The notes beneath the pieces are model-generated. The model saw nothing but the letters and a program-made list of their open reading frames with translations, had not been told where the DNA came from and did no database searches. The position numbers were made by a program, and so were the translations under genes. This document shows, piece by piece, positions 28,194 through 39,400 of a stretch of DNA of 64,000 nucleotides; the first letter of the stretch is position 1; the number at the start of each line of letters is the position of its first letter. Location of the stretch: contig NZ_VTVA01000007.1 in the NCBI RefSeq assembly GCF_008638345.1, positions 120,232 to 184,231 on the forward strand, read 5' to 3'. The DNA comes from Pseudomonas saliphila. GTDB taxonomy: Bacteria; Pseudomonadota; Gammaproteobacteria; Pseudomonadales; Pseudomonadaceae.

Positions 28194-28700
28194 TCAGTCT
28201 GCGGGGTTCAGGGTCAACTTCAATGGGGCAGGGCCGGTCAACTTCACCCGGCGTCCCGGAGGCAGCACCAGGCTGGCTCCCAGGATGTCCGCGCGGATGG
28301 GCAGCTGGCGGGCTTCGATATCCAGTAGTGTGACGAGGGTAACCGAGGCGGGGCGACCGTAATCAAACAGTTCGTTCAGCGCGCCGCGAATGGTGCGGCC
28401 GGTCATCAGGACGTCGTCGACCAGCACCAGATGACGGTCATCGATATTGAACGGAAGCTCCGAGGGGCGCACTCGTTGTGGCAAGCCGTGGCGCTCGAAG
28501 TCGTCGCGGTAAAAAGCGATGTCCAGCGTCCCCATGGGGGCATCGGGGAAGCAGCGGCTATGCAGCTGCTCGGCGATCCACACGCCGCCGGTATGGATGC
28601 CGACGAAGGCCGGATCACTGCGCTGGTGATGCTGCAGATAATCAGTCAGTTCCTCGGCCATGCGGTCCAGCAGCGGGCCAACCTCGGGTAGGGCGGTCAT
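28194..28700 (-). CDS. pyrR: PyrR bifunctional regulator / uracil phosphoribosyltransferase
   Basis: PyrR family protein of 168 residues with the PRPP-binding motif [13 protein letters not shown] (91-103). In Gram-positives PyrR is an mRNA-binding attenuator; in Pseudomonas it is thought to affect pyrimidine genes, and the mechanism is less clear. I see no Bacillus-type attenuator between it and pyrB, which are separated by seven bases. It overlaps ruvX by four bases. Confidence 0.92.
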   Translation of the reverse strand: MTALPEVGPLLDRMAEELTDYLQHHQRSDPAFVGIHTGGVWIAEQLHSRCFPDAPMGTLDIAFYRDDFERHGLPQRVRPSELPFNIDDRHLVLVDDVLMTGRTIRGALNELFDYGRPASVTLVTLLDIEARQLPIRADILGASLVLPPGRRVKLTGPAPLKLTLNPAD

Positions 28701-29134
28701 TGTCTCTCCTTGGACAGGGTTCCCAGCCAGGTCTCGAGCAGCAGTGCTGCGGCGAGACTGTCGACCGGGTTGTCTTTATAGCTGCTCGGGCTGCGGCGTT
28801 CATCACGCAGCTGTTGCTTGGCTTCGAAAGTGGATAAGCGCTCGTCGACACAATGGGTGGTGACGCGGAAGCGGCCTTCGAGGCGCCGGGCAAATTTCTC
28901 GGCGCGGACGCTCATGTCGCTGGGGGTGCCGTCCATGTTGATCGGCAGGCCCACGACCAGTGCGTCGGGTTTCCATTCGTCGATCAGCCGGGCGATCTGG
29001 TTCCAGTCAGGAATGCCGTCGCGGGCGCGCAGCACAATCAGTGGCTCGGCACTGCCGGTCAAGCTCTGGCCAACCGCAACGCCGATCTGTTTGGTGCCGA
29101 AATCAAAACCTAGAACGCGTAACGCTGGCGTCAT
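28697..29134 (-). CDS. ruvX: RuvX/YqgF Holliday-junction resolvase-like protein
   Basis: RNase H-fold protein of 145 residues (YqgF family): [16 protein letters not shown] at 8-23 carries the first catalytic Asp; [16 protein letters not shown] and [14 protein letters not shown] hold the others. In E. coli it takes part in 16S rRNA 5' processing and is essential; resolvase activity is suggested by fold. It overlaps pyrR by four bases and yqgE by one. Confidence 0.92.
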   Translation of the reverse strand: MTPALRVLGFDFGTKQIGVAVGQSLTGSAEPLIVLRARDGIPDWNQIARLIDEWKPDALVVGLPINMDGTPSDMSVRAEKFARRLEGRFRVTTHCVDERLSTFEAKQQLRDERRSPSSYKDNPVDSLAAALLLETWLGTLSKERQ

Positions 29135-29703
29135 CAGGCGTGTCCTGCCTGACTGGTCAGCAGGCTGAGGTCGATACCCAGGGTCCGCGCTGCGGCGCCA
29201 AGCCGTTGCTCGGCCGGCAGGTCGAACAGGATGTGAAGATCCGCCGGGCAGCTCAACCAGGCATTCTCAGCAAGCTCCTGATCGAGCTGGCCTGGCTCCC
29301 AGCCGGCATAACCCAGCGCCACCAGCGATTCGTCCGGACCCTGGCCGTTGACCATGTCAAACAGGATGTCGCGGGAGGTGGTCAGCTGAATCGAGCCTAG
29401 ATCGAGGGTGGCTTCCCAGCGCCGTGGCCCGCGATGCAGCACGAAGCCGCGCTCGGTCTGGATAGGTCCGCCGCTGTACACGGGGATATCGGCGATATCG
29501 GAGGGCACATCCAGCTCAGGGGAAGTCTGCTCGAGAATGTCGTTCATGCTCAGGCCGCTGGGCTGGTTGACCACCAGGCCCATGGCACCTTCCTCGCTGT
29601 GATCACAGAGGTAGATAAGACTGTGCATGAAACGCGGATCGGCCATGTGCGGCATGGCGATCAGGAAATGATGAGTCAGGTAGTTCGGGGTGATATCAGT
29701 CAT
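29134..29703 (-). CDS. yqgE: YqgE/AlgH family protein
   Basis: Protein of 189 residues from the UPF0301/AlgH family. ATG 29703 gives MTDITPNYLTHHFLIAMPHM, matching the family; the frame from 29784 has an unconserved leader. Landmarks are SLIYLCDHSEEGAMGLVVNQPSG, VYSGGPIQTERGFVLH and LGYAGWEPGQLDQEL. AlgH was named for an effect on alginate, but no activity is defined. It is linked to ruvX by a one-base overlap, as is common. Confidence 0.92.
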   Translation of the reverse strand: MTDITPNYLTHHFLIAMPHMADPRFMHSLIYLCDHSEEGAMGLVVNQPSGLSMNDILEQTSPELDVPSDIADIPVYSGGPIQTERGFVLHRGPRRWEATLDLGSIQLTTSRDILFDMVNGQGPDESLVALGYAGWEPGQLDQELAENAWLSCPADLHILFDLPAEQRLGAAARTLGIDLSLLTSQAGHA

Positions 29704-29813
29704 GCCCATAGTATTGGGGGTAGCACTGACAGCTGCAAGCGCGAAGCGGCAACGGACGTTGATTATGCGCCTAGCTGCGGGCATCGGCCGGCAGAGAGGT
29801 TAGCCGATAGGCT

Positions 29814-30713
29814 TCAGAAGCTGGAAACCCGATCACCGGGTTCGAATCGCCAGGTCCGAACCAGCTCCAGTACGTCGACATCCATCAGGTCGCCGGTAAA
29901 GGGCGCGAAGGGCGCGGCGAGGCGGACGATGCGCAATGCGGCGTTGTCCAGCAGCCGCTGTCCGGAGCTTTCCAGGATCTTGACGTCGCGCAGGGTGCCG
30001 TCACGGTTGATCTGCACCTGCATGCGCAAGCTGCCATAGATTCGCTGATCCCGGGCTTCGGCGGGGTAGTTCTGGTTGCCGATGCGCTCGACCTTACGGC
30101 GCCAGGCTTCCTTATAATAGGCGCCCTTGTCCTGCATGGTCGACGCGGCGTTCAGGCGGTGTATGCGTGGGCGCTTGGCATACTGCTGGCGTTCTTCGGC
30201 AAGTTGGGCCTCCAGGCTGGCGATTTCCTGGGACAAGCGCGACATGTCAAAGCGTTGGGTTGGTTGGGGTGACTCCACGGGCTCGGGCTTTTGCGGTGCT
30301 TTGCTGACCCGGTCGGGGCTGGGAGCGGTGGTGGTTACCGTCTGTTGCGGTTTCTCCGGCTCCGGCGGGGGCGCGCTGACTTCCTGCGCAGGGCTGACCT
30401 CATTAATCTCGGTGTCCTGGAAAGGGGCTTCCTCGACGGTGCTGGGTGCGGCCTTTTCGTCCAGAGTACCGCTGCCTTCCTGATTCATCTGCGCCAGATA
30501 GTCGGCCTCTTCTGGTGCCTGATCGGACTGCTGGGTGGCGAGGGTAATCTCCAGGGATTTGGACAGCTCGCTGGGAGTCGGCAGATCGAAAGTGATGCCG
30601 AGGATTACCAGCGCATGCAGGACGGCCGCCAGGAACAGCGTGAAGCCCAGGCGATCACGCGGGGTGATGGCCTGCTCTGTGACAGGGGGGCTGGCGGTAG
30701 CTGCGTTCTTCAT
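29814..30713 (-). CDS. tonB: TonB family energy transducer
   Basis: TonB-like protein of 299 residues from ATG 30713 (a GGAAAG lies before it; the frame to 30764 is less likely). It has one N-terminal membrane helix (about 22-42) with His in the first half, a proline-rich periplasmic spacer (about 100-150), a charged coiled stretch, and a C-terminal TonB domain (about 215-299: NYPAEARDQRIYGSLRMQVQINRDGTL). In P. aeruginosa the tonB gene next to gshB and pilG (tonB3) is needed for normal twitching and pilus assembly; the same may hold here by position. Confidence 0.87.
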   Translation of the reverse strand: MKNAATASPPVTEQAITPRDRLGFTLFLAAVLHALVILGITFDLPTPSELSKSLEITLATQQSDQAPEEADYLAQMNQEGSGTLDEKAAPSTVEEAPFQDTEINEVSPAQEVSAPPPEPEKPQQTVTTTAPSPDRVSKAPQKPEPVESPQPTQRFDMSRLSQEIASLEAQLAEERQQYAKRPRIHRLNAASTMQDKGAYYKEAWRRKVERIGNQNYPAEARDQRIYGSLRMQVQINRDGTLRDVKILESSGQRLLDNAALRIVRLAAPFAPFTGDLMDVDVLELVRTWRFEPGDRVSSF

Positions 30714-30814
30714 GCTTTCCGTAGACTGATGAGTGCGAGGGTTTGCTGGGCCTGAAGGCGGCAAACCGTGCTATCCATAATGTTGCGCAGTCTGCCGCCG
30801 ATCGGTGAAAAAGT

Positions 30815-31777
30815 CTATGCGCCCGGTCGCGCTTCGAGCAGGCGGGCAATTGTGTCCATCAGGTCGCCGCCGATATCGGTGTCGTACGCCGCGTCGATTT
30901 CACGAATGCAGGTCGGACTGGTGACGTTGACCTCGGTAAGGTAGTCGCCGATGACGTCCAGTCCGGCAAACAGCAAGCCGCGTTCACGCAATACCGGTCC
31001 GACCTGAGCCGCGATCCAGCGGTCCCGCTCGGTGAGTGGGCGTGCTTCGCCTGTGCCGCCGGCAGCCAGATTGCCCCGGGTCTCACCCTTTTTCGGGATG
31101 CGTGCCAGGCAATAGGGTACTGGTTCGCCGTCGATCATCAGGATGCGCTTGTCACCATCCTTGATTTCCGGAAGGTATTGCTGGGCCATGATTTGCTGCT
31201 GACCATGATTGGTCAGGACTTCGATGATGACGCTGAGATTCGGATCATCTTCGCGTATGCGGAAGATCATGGTGCCGCCCATGCCGTCCAGTGGTTTGAG
31301 AATCACATCACGGTGCGTGTGGGCGAAAGCGCGCAGTATGTCTGCTCGACGTGTGACGACGTTTGGCGGCGCGCACTGGGGAAACTGAGTGGCAAACAGT
31401 TTCTCGTTGAAGTCGCGCAGGCTGGCAGGCCGGTTTACAACCAGTACGCCCTCATTTTCGGCTGCTTCGAGGATGTGCGTGGCATAGAGAAATTCATTGT
31501 CGAACGGCGGATCCTTGCGCATCAGTATGACATCCAGCTCTGTCAGGCTGGCGTGACGTTCCTCACCCAATGCGTACCACGTCTGGGAATCGGCGTGAAC
31601 GGTGAGGGCGCGCATGCAGCCCATTGCCTTGCCGTCCTGCATGAAGAGATCCTGAGGCTCGAGATAAAACAACTCCCAGCCCCGCGCCTGGGCAGCCAGT
31701 AGCATGGCCAGGGAGCTGTCCTTCTTGTAGTGGATCGCGCTGATCGGATCCATGACAATGCCAAGACGTGTACGCAT
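30815..31777 (-). CDS. gshB: Glutathione synthetase
   Basis: ATP-grasp ligase of 320 residues that joins gamma-glutamylcysteine and glycine. Motifs include VMDPISAIHYKKDSSLAML, MRKDPPFDNEFLY near 87, the ATP-grasp loop LKPLDGMGGTMIF, and GNLAAGGTGEARPLT near 232. TEVNVTSPTCIREI holds the metal ligand Asn. The preceding enzyme GshA is encoded at 49.5 kb. It is divergent from pilG. Confidence 0.95.
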   Translation of the reverse strand: MRTRLGIVMDPISAIHYKKDSSLAMLLAAQARGWELFYLEPQDLFMQDGKAMGCMRALTVHADSQTWYALGEERHASLTELDVILMRKDPPFDNEFLYATHILEAAENEGVLVVNRPASLRDFNEKLFATQFPQCAPPNVVTRRADILRAFAHTHRDVILKPLDGMGGTMIFRIREDDPNLSVIIEVLTNHGQQQIMAQQYLPEIKDGDKRILMIDGEPVPYCLARIPKKGETRGNLAAGGTGEARPLTERDRWIAAQVGPVLRERGLLFAGLDVIGDYLTEVNVTSPTCIREIDAAYDTDIGGDLMDTIARLLEARPGA

Positions 31778-31996
31778 TCGGTGCCACCGCTGTTGATGTG
31801 CTGGAAGGGTCTGAGTCTACCTCTTGGGGCCGTCTGGCAAAAGGTTGATTAAACTCGCAGAATGTTCCAGATATGATCAAGCTTTATGGATTGGTCAAAT
31901 AAACTGTGCTAAAAGTACGCTCTAAGGGAATGGCTGGTCGAGGGGGGTTGGCACCATGCCGCTCAAAACGACCCATATATAAAAAGGGCTGGTCTA

Positions 31997-32413
31997 ATGG
32001 AAGAAAATTTCGAGAGCCTGAAGGTCATGGTCATCGATGACAGCAAGACCATTCGACGGACGGCAGAAACCCTGCTGAAAAAAGTCGGATGCACTGTCAT
32101 CACCGCAGTGGACGGCTTTGACGCCCTGGCCAAGATTGCTGACAATCACCCCGATATCATTTTTGTCGACATCATGATGCCGCGTCTCGACGGCTATCAA
32201 ACTTGCGCACTGATCAAGAACAATAGCGCCTTCCGTGCAACCCCCGTGATCATGCTGTCCAGCAAGGATGGCCTGTTCGATAAGGCGAAGGGTCGTATCG
32301 TGGGTTCTGATCAATATCTTACCAAGCCCTTCAGCAAGGAAGAGCTTCTCGGCGCGATCCGCGCCCATGTTCCGCAAACTCAAAACAAAGTCGCTGGTGC
32401 TGCCGGGGCGTAA
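31997..32413 (+). CDS. pilG: Response regulator PilG
   Basis: CheY-like single receiver domain of 138 residues for the Chp pathway. The phosphorylation site is D58 (IIFVDIMMP), with D14/D15 and K109 completing the pocket (YLTKPF). It lacks a DNA-binding domain. In P. aeruginosa PilG promotes pilus extension and cAMP signalling through FimV/FimL and CyaB. First gene of the pil-chp cluster, 219 bases from the divergent gshB, where its promoter must lie. Confidence 0.95.
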   Translation: MEENFESLKVMVIDDSKTIRRTAETLLKKVGCTVITAVDGFDALAKIADNHPDIIFVDIMMPRLDGYQTCALIKNNSAFRATPVIMLSSKDGLFDKAKGRIVGSDQYLTKPFSKEELLGAIRAHVPQTQNKVAGAAGA

Positions 32414-32449
32414 TCCCTGCGCGCCTGTTAGATTCTCCGGGGGAGTCCA

Positions 32450-32815
32450 ATGGCTCGAATTCTAGTAGTAGATGATTCGCCAACTGAGCTATACAAGCTT
32501 ACTGGCATGCTTGAGAAAAATGGCTTCGAAGTACTCAAGGCCGAAAACGGCGCCGATGGTGTGGCACTTGCCCGCCAGGAGAAGCCTGACGCGGTGTTGA
32601 TGGATATCGTGATGCCTGGCCTGAATGGCTTTCAAGCTACCAGGCAACTGACCAAGGATGCCGAGACCGCACACATTCCGGTCATTATCGTCACGACCAA
32701 GGATCAGGAAACCGACAGAGTGTGGGGCAAGCGTCAGGGTGCAAAGGATTACCTGACCAAGCCCGTCGACGAAGCTACTCTGATCGATACTCTCAAGTCA
32801 GTATTGGGCAACTAA
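32450..32815 (+). CDS. pilH: Response regulator PilH
   Basis: Second CheY-like protein, 121 residues, with D52 as phosphoacceptor (AVLMDIVMPG) and K102 in YLTKPVD. GGGGGAG precedes the ATG. In P. aeruginosa PilH opposes PilG, either as a phosphate sink or by favouring retraction. It begins 36 bases after pilG. Confidence 0.95.
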   Translation: MARILVVDDSPTELYKLTGMLEKNGFEVLKAENGADGVALARQEKPDAVLMDIVMPGLNGFQATRQLTKDAETAHIPVIIVTTKDQETDRVWGKRQGAKDYLTKPVDEATLIDTLKSVLGN

Positions 32816-32868
32816 AAGCCGAGCGCACGCTCGTCTGATGCCGCGTTTGCAACCAGAACAGGGATGGC

Positions 32869-33405
32869 ATGGCAGATTCTACTCACCCTTTCGATGTCCT
32901 CCAGCAGCTCGTTGCGCAGTGCCGGCAACACGCTGCGGGTTTGCCTGCCCAGGAAGTGGTCAGCGAAACCTGGAGCGGAGTCGGTTTCCGACTAGCGGGC
33001 CAGTCGATGGTCGCGGCTATGGGCGAAGTCGCAGAAATACTCCACGAACCGCGGTATACCGCATTACCCAGAGTGAAATCCTGGGTGCGTGGCGTGGCTA
33101 ACGTCCGGGGCCGGCTATTACCGATCATCGATCTCAGTCGCTTCTTTGGCTCATCGATCAGCGTTCCGCGTAAACAGCGTCGGGTGCTGGTGCTGGATCG
33201 GGACGACGTGTTCGTAGGGTTACTGGTGGACGAGGTTCTCGGGATGCAGCACTTCCCGGTCAGCACCTTTACTTCAGAGGCACTGGATACCGCCGAGGCA
33301 TTCAAGCCTTATGTGGCCGGCGCCTATGTTCGTGAACAGGTTTCGCTGGTATTCAATTTCCGTGCATTGGCGCGCGATCAGACGTTCCTCGACGTAGCGA
33401 TCTGA
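32869..33405 (+). CDS. pilI: CheW-like adaptor PilI
   Basis: CheW-domain protein of 178 residues that couples the receptor PilJ to the kinase ChpA. The CheW core runs from about 40 to 175: VGFRLAGQSMVAAMGEVAEIL, then WVRGVANVRGRLLPIIDLSRFF with the conserved NVRG turn. It follows pilH by 53 bases and precedes pilJ. Confidence 0.94.
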   Translation: MADSTHPFDVLQQLVAQCRQHAAGLPAQEVVSETWSGVGFRLAGQSMVAAMGEVAEILHEPRYTALPRVKSWVRGVANVRGRLLPIIDLSRFFGSSISVPRKQRRVLVLDRDDVFVGLLVDEVLGMQHFPVSTFTSEALDTAEAFKPYVAGAYVREQVSLVFNFRALARDQTFLDVAI

Positions 33406-33482
33406 CTTGGGGCGGCCGGTGTTCGCCGGTACGCAAGAGTTCAAGCTTCACATGAAAATGCCGTGGGCCAGGTAGGGGCCAA

Positions 33483-35522
33483 ATGATGAAAAAGCTCGAT
33501 ACAAACAAATTGTCCGCCATGCGTGGCAACCGAACTATCACCGGCTTGTTTGCCGTTCTGGTCGTTTCGTTGCTGCTGCTATTCGTCAACTTCCTTTACC
33601 TGAATATTCAGAGTGCATACGACACTGAATATATCGGTCACTCCGGTGAACTGAGGGTGTTGTCCCAGCAGATTTCCAAGTCTGCAACCGAAGCGGCTAC
33701 CGGTACGCCTGAAGCGTTCGGTCTGCTGGCCGCCGCTCGCGATGACTTCCAGGAGCGCTGGGATTACCTGTCCAAAGGCCGCGAAGAAACCGGTCTGCCT
33801 GCTGCTCCCGCCGCGTTGCAGGAAGAGGTAACTCGGGTGCAGGACAACTGGGATCGTGTCCGCCAGAACGCCGATGCGATTCTGGCCAGTGAAGCTACAG
33901 TGCTCTCGCTGCATGAAGTGGCCGTCACCCTGGCCGATACCGTGCCGCAGCTGCAGGTCGAATACGAAGACATCGTAGACGTGCTGATCACTGCAGGCGC
34001 GAGCCCCAGCCAGGTGTCGCTTGCCCAGCGTCAGTCGCTGCTCGCTGAACGTATTCTTGGTTCGGTAAACCGGGTGTTGTCCGGCGATGCCGATTCGGTA
34101 CTGGCCGCTGACAGCTTTGGTCGGGATGCGAGCCTGTTCGGACGTGTGCTGAATGGCATGTTGCAGGGCGATGAGGACCTGGGCATTACGCAGGTTACTG
34201 ATGAAGACGCCATCATGCGCCTGAACGATGTTGCGGACATGTTCAGCTATGTATCGGATTCGGTCGACGAGATCCTGTTGACCTCGCCGGAACTGTACCA
34301 GGTACGCATGGCCGCCAACGACATCTTTACCGACTCCCAGCTGCTGCTGGAGGACGCCTCGGCTTTGTCTGGCGGCTTTGAAGAGCGTAGCGACGCGCGT
34401 TGGACGAACACCCTGGTGGGCTACGCGCTTGCCCTTATCGCACTCGGTTGTATTTTCCTGATCGGTATCCAGATGACCCGCGAAACACGTGCGCGTCTGG
34501 CGGAAACCGCAGAGAAGAACGAGCGCAACCAGGCGGCCATTCTGCGTCTGCTCGATGAAATTGCCGACCTTGCCGACGGTGATCTGACTGCAGAAGCCAC
34601 GGTAACCGAAGATTTCACCGGCGCCATCGCCGACTCGATCAACTTCTCGATCGATCAGCTGCGAGCATTGGTTGAGACCATCAACCATACCGCCTTGCAG
34701 GTTGCGACAGCCGCGCAGAGCACCCAGGGCACGGCGATGCATCTGGCCGAAGCGTCCGAGCATCAGGCCCAGGAAATTGCTGGCGCCTCGGCGGCCGTGA
34801 ACGAAATGGCCGTATCCATCGACCAAGTATCAGCCAACGCAGCGGAATCCTCTGCTGTAGCCGAGCGCTCGGTAGCCATTGCCAACAAAGGCAACGAAGT
34901 GGTGCAGAGCACCATTGTTGGCATGGATACCATCCGTGAGCAGATCCAGGACACCTCCAAGCGCATCAAGCGTCTGGGTGAGTCGTCCCAGGAGATTGGC
35001 GATATCGTAAGCCTGATCAACGACATCGCCGATCAGACCAACATTCTGGCCTTGAACGCCGCGATTCAGGCCTCCATGGCGGGTGATGCAGGTCGAGGCT
35101 TCGCGGTGGTCGCCGATGAGGTCCAGCGCCTGGCTGAACGGTCATCCGGTGCCACCAAGCAGATTGAAGCCCTGGTGAAGACGATTCAGACCGATACCAA
35201 CGAAGCGGTCATCTCCATGGAGCAGACAACTGCGGAGGTTGTCCACGGAGCACGACTGGCGCAGGACGCGGGAGTTGCCCTCGAGGAAATCGAGAAGGTA
35301 TCTACCAGTCTTGCTGCGCTGATTCAGAACATCTCCAACGCTGCCCGCCAGCAGGCTTCGTCCGCCGGCCACATCTCCAATACCATGAACGTGATTCAGG
35401 AGATCACCTCGCAGACATCCGCCGGTACGACCACTACCGCACGGAGCATTGGCGAGCTGGCCAAGCTGGCCGAAAGCATGCGTCAGTCCGTCGACGGTTT
35501 CACTCTGCCACAGAAAGGCTGA
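33483..35522 (+). CDS. pilJ: Methyl-accepting receptor PilJ
   Basis: Chemoreceptor-like protein of 679 residues for the Chp pathway; it senses pilin or surface contact. Membrane helices lie at about 20-41 and 309-330, and the periplasmic domain between them contains two PilJ modules. The cytoplasmic part has a HAMP-like segment and a signalling hairpin, [20 protein letters not shown] followed by [18 protein letters not shown] near residue 540. As in known PilJ proteins, [14 protein letters not shown] differs from the AAIEAARAGE of most receptors. ATG 33486 is a possible start one codon later. Confidence 0.95.
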   Translation: MMKKLDTNKLSAMRGNRTITGLFAVLVVSLLLLFVNFLYLNIQSAYDTEYIGHSGELRVLSQQISKSATEAATGTPEAFGLLAAARDDFQERWDYLSKGREETGLPAAPAALQEEVTRVQDNWDRVRQNADAILASEATVLSLHEVAVTLADTVPQLQVEYEDIVDVLITAGASPSQVSLAQRQSLLAERILGSVNRVLSGDADSVLAADSFGRDASLFGRVLNGMLQGDEDLGITQVTDEDAIMRLNDVADMFSYVSDSVDEILLTSPELYQVRMAANDIFTDSQLLLEDASALSGGFEERSDARWTNTLVGYALALIALGCIFLIGIQMTRETRARLAETAEKNERNQAAILRLLDEIADLADGDLTAEATVTEDFTGAIADSINFSIDQLRALVETINHTALQVATAAQSTQGTAMHLAEASEHQAQEIAGASAAVNEMAVSIDQVSANAAESSAVAERSVAIANKGNEVVQSTIVGMDTIREQIQDTSKRIKRLGESSQEIGDIVSLINDIADQTNILALNAAIQASMAGDAGRGFAVVADEVQRLAERSSGATKQIEALVKTIQTDTNEAVISMEQTTAEVVHGARLAQDAGVALEEIEKVSTSLAALIQNISNAARQQASSAGHISNTMNVIQEITSQTSAGTTTTARSIGELAKLAESMRQSVDGFTLPQKG

Positions 35523-35575
35523 CCGGTACGCGGGGGCTCCGGCCCCCGGTATCCGGCTAACGCGAGGGGCTCACG

Positions 35576-36457
35576 GTGAAAGCGTCGAACTGGTCATTGC
35601 AGCATTTGCCGGACATGGACGATACACAGTTCCGTCAGTGGCAGGCCTTGCTTGAATCGCGTACTGGTGTCTGTGTGGGCGATCAGCGCAGATTGTTTTT
35701 GCAGACCAGTTTGTGTGCACGGATGCGCGAGAAACACATGACCGACTATCAGACCTACTACGAGCATGTCACTCAAGGACCAATAGGCGCTATTGAATGG
35801 TCGGCGTTGCTGGACAACGTGACGGTTCGCGAAACCAGCTTCATGCGCCACAGACCGTCATTCGACTGCGTAGCACGGCATCTGCATCAACGCTTGGCCA
35901 GTGTCCCCGTGCAGCGACCATTGCATCTCTGGAGTGTTGGTTGCGCTAGCGGTGAAGAAGCCTATTCACTTGCCATCACCACCGCCCAGTGCCTGCGTTC
36001 CGCTGGCCTGAGCGAGGATGGCTTTGGTATCTGGGCGAGTGACATCAGCCCCAAGGCGCTCGCACAGGGGCGTGGCGCCCAGTATTCCACTTCCCGGTTG
36101 GGAGGTCTGACGCAGACAGAACGATCTACCTGGTTTAGCGCTCTCAGGGACGGACGGCATGAAGTCATGCCGGCGCTGCGCGACAGGGTTTGCTTTACCC
36201 GCCTGAATATTCTCGAACTGGCCCAGGCCCCGATACGGGATCTGGATATCATTTTCTGCCAGAACCTTCTCATCTATTTCCGTCGTTGGCGTCGTCGCGA
36301 CTTGCTCAACCTGCTGGCCAGCCGATTGGCGCCGGGCGGCATGTTGGTCATCGGTTTAGGTGAGATTGTGGACTGGAAAAATCCCTTGCTCGAGCGCGTA
36401 CCCGATGATCGGGTGCAGGCCTATGTGCGACGGGAAAGCAACGGAAGTCTGGAGTGA
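35576..36457 (+). CDS. pilK: CheR-type methyltransferase PilK
   Basis: Protein-glutamate methyltransferase homologue of 293 residues, starting at GTG 35576. The N-terminal helical CheR domain holds VRETSFMRHRPSFD (NVTVRETSF corresponds to the TNLTxFFR site). The SAM motif is WSVGCASGEEAYSLA near 122. FCQNLLIYF is close to the usual FCRNVLIYF, with Gln replacing Arg. It is expected to modify PilJ. It overlaps chpA by four bases. Confidence 0.92.
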   Translation: MKASNWSLQHLPDMDDTQFRQWQALLESRTGVCVGDQRRLFLQTSLCARMREKHMTDYQTYYEHVTQGPIGAIEWSALLDNVTVRETSFMRHRPSFDCVARHLHQRLASVPVQRPLHLWSVGCASGEEAYSLAITTAQCLRSAGLSEDGFGIWASDISPKALAQGRGAQYSTSRLGGLTQTERSTWFSALRDGRHEVMPALRDRVCFTRLNILELAQAPIRDLDIIFCQNLLIYFRRWRRRDLLNLLASRLAPGGMLVIGLGEIVDWKNPLLERVPDDRVQAYVRRESNGSLE

Positions 36458-39400
36458 ATATGGGTGATCGGCATGATTATGTCGCCCTCGACTGGGTCAA
36501 AGGCGAAATTTCCGAGACATTGGGCCAGGCGCGACAGGCTCTGGAAGCTTTTGTAGAAAACCCCGAGGACTCAACACGTCTGCGTTTTTGCCTGACCTAT
36601 ATTCATCAGGTTCACGGCACGTTGCAGATGGTGGAGTTTTATGGCGCTGCGTTGCTGGCTGAAGAAATGGAGCAGCTGGCGCAATCCTTGATGCACGGCA
36701 CTGCAAACCGTGAAGGGGAGGCGCTGGAAGTCCTGATGCAATCGATTCTGCAGATGCCCGCATACCTTGACCGGGTGCAGAGTGGGCGTCGGGACTTGCC
36801 ATTGGTGCTGTTGCCGCTGCTTAACGATATGCGCTCGGCCCGCGGCGAAAAGCTGTTATCCGAAAACGCGCTCTTCAGTCCGGATCTGGGGGAGCAGGGC
36901 GGTATCGACATGTCGCCGTCCCCCGAGTTTGCCGATGAGCTGATCGTGATGCGCCTGCGCAGACTGCGTCAGGCTATGCAGACCGCTCAGGCCGGGATTA
37001 TTCGGGAACAGAACGTAGCCGCCAATAGCCATCAGCTGGGCAGAGTCTTTGCGCGCCTGGAATCGCTTTTCAAGGGCGCTCCCTTTGGCGACCTGTGGAC
37101 CATTTTCGCAGGTGTGGCCGAAGGCCTTGAGCTGGGCACCATCGAGACCGGTACCGCGATTCGCAATCTGTTGCGTGAGGGTGATCGTGAGCTTCGCAAG
37201 CTGGTGGAGAAAGGCATTGCCGCGCGCGGCGAGACCCCTCCTCCGGAACTGCAGCGCAATCTGTTGTTCTATGTCGCCAAGAGCCTGGGCAGCAGCCCAA
37301 GGCTGGATGCGCTCAAGGACCGTTACCAGCTGCGGACCCTGTGGACCCAGGCCGAACGTGATGCGCAGTCATCGGGCAGCCGATTGGTGGGCCCTGATCG
37401 CAGTGCGATGCAGTCAGTGGTGGTGGCGCTGGGCGAAGAGCTGCTGCAGGTCAAGGAGCGTCTGGACCTGTTCGTACGCAGCGATCGTTCCGAACTGGCC
37501 AATCTCAAGGCCTTGCTGCCGACCCTGAAGCAGATTGCCGATACGCTGGCGATGCTGGGTCTGGGTCAGCCCCGTCGTGTGTTGCAGGAACAGATTGTGC
37601 GGCTGGAACAGCTCGCAACCGGCGAAGCCGAGGCCAATGATGCTGCCTTGATGGACATCGCTGGCGGACTGTTATTCGTTGAAGCCAGCCTGCAGGGTGT
37701 ATCAGGGCAGGAGCGCGAAGAACCCGCTGAAACAGAAGGCGAATCGGATTCCAGCCGCGCGCCGGTGAACCAGGATATGACCCAGGTGCATCAGCAGGTG
37801 GTTCAGGAAGCACGTAACGCACTGGAGCACACCCGCGATGCGATCAACGCTTTTATCGCCCATCAATGGAATCATGATCAGCTCCAGCCGGTTGACGAAT
37901 GTCTGAATAGCGTGCGTGGCGGCATGGAGATGCTGGGATTGCAGCGCGCCGCCAATACGCTGGGTGCCTGCCGCTTGTATGTCACCGAGCAGCTCATCGC
38001 CACGCAGGCCATTCCCGAGTGGGAGGCGCTCGATGCCTTGGCCGACGTGATCACCAGTATTGATTATTACCTTGAGCGATTGGCAGAAGACGATAGCGAC
38101 CGCGGCGACAGTATCCTCGCGGTAGCCGAAGAACGACTGGCAGTTCTGCACTACGATCCAGCAAGCATTGGCCGGCGCAAGGCCGAAGCCGAGATGCAGC
38201 CGACCCAAGAGACGCCTGCGCAGACCCCCGCGGTTGAAGCACTGGTTGAAGCGCCTGAGGACGTTGAAGAGCTGGATACCGAGCTGGTCGAGATTTTCAT
38301 CGAAGAAGCCGGTGAAGTGTTGGAGGCCCTGGCCGAGTTCACTCCGATCTGGGAGGCCGAGCCGGAGAATCACAAGGCGCGTGCCGAAGTGCGGCGCTCC
38401 TTCCACACCCTCAAGGGCAGCGGTCGGATGGTGCGGGCCGGGGTGCTGGCGGAGTTGTCCTGGTCGGTAGAAAACATGCTCAACAAGGTGATAGAGCATA
38501 GCGTCGAACTGACGCCGTCGGTGTTCGCTGTCATCAATGCCGTCCGCGAATTCATGCCGCGTCTGGTGGATGACTTTGCTGCCAATACCCAGCAGCAGCT
38601 GCCTGAAGTCATCAGGTTGACGGCGCAGGCCGACGCGCTAGCCAAAGGCCTTGCACTGCCCGAGGATGAGCTTGAGCCAGCGCCGCTGGTAAACGCAACA
38701 ACAGAGCTGAACGACATCGAGCGCGCCGAAGACACGGCTGATGTTGATGACGCGTTGTCAGAAAGCGAGCAGTCAGAGCTTGAGCCGGACCAGCATGAAC
38801 ACACCCTTGAGGGGATTTCCGATTCCGGCGAGGTTGAACACCTGGAAGAGGAGTGGGTCAGTGAACAGCTAGGCTCCGAGCCGCTGATCGCTGCTGACGA
38901 CGTCGATGTTCCGTCGCCGGCAGACGAAGGCATGGCGGATGACGAACAGGCTCATCCTCTGGAAGCGGTTGACCAGGCTGAGACGCTGCAGACGGCGTTT
39001 GACCCGACTGCCCAGAACTCTCCCATTGATGCCGATGCGCTGCCAGCAGCCGAAGCAACTGAAGCCGAAGCGTTAGCCGACACCACGTCCGGTATGGATC
39101 CGTTGTTGCTGGAGATTTTCAATAACGAAACCCGAGTTCACATAGAGGAACTGCGCCGGTTCATCGCACTCTGTGACGAGTCCGTGCCGCAGCCGATTAG
39201 CGATGCCTTGCAGCGTGCGTTGCATACCCTGAAGGGTAGTGCGCACATGGCCGGCATCCAGCCGATCGCCAGGCTCGTTACCCCGCTGGAAAAACTGGCG
39301 AAGGACTTCAAAGGCAATCTGATCCACGCGGATGCTGCCGTGGCAGCGCTGTTGGGTGAAGCCGTCGATATGATCGAGACCGGTTTGAAGCAGCTGCCGT

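Noticed and set aside
33579-34826. Open frame of 415 codons on the minus strand opposite pilJ
   Set aside because: Shadow of the pilJ periplasmic domain; its composition (many His, Gln and Arg) is typical of antisense frames.
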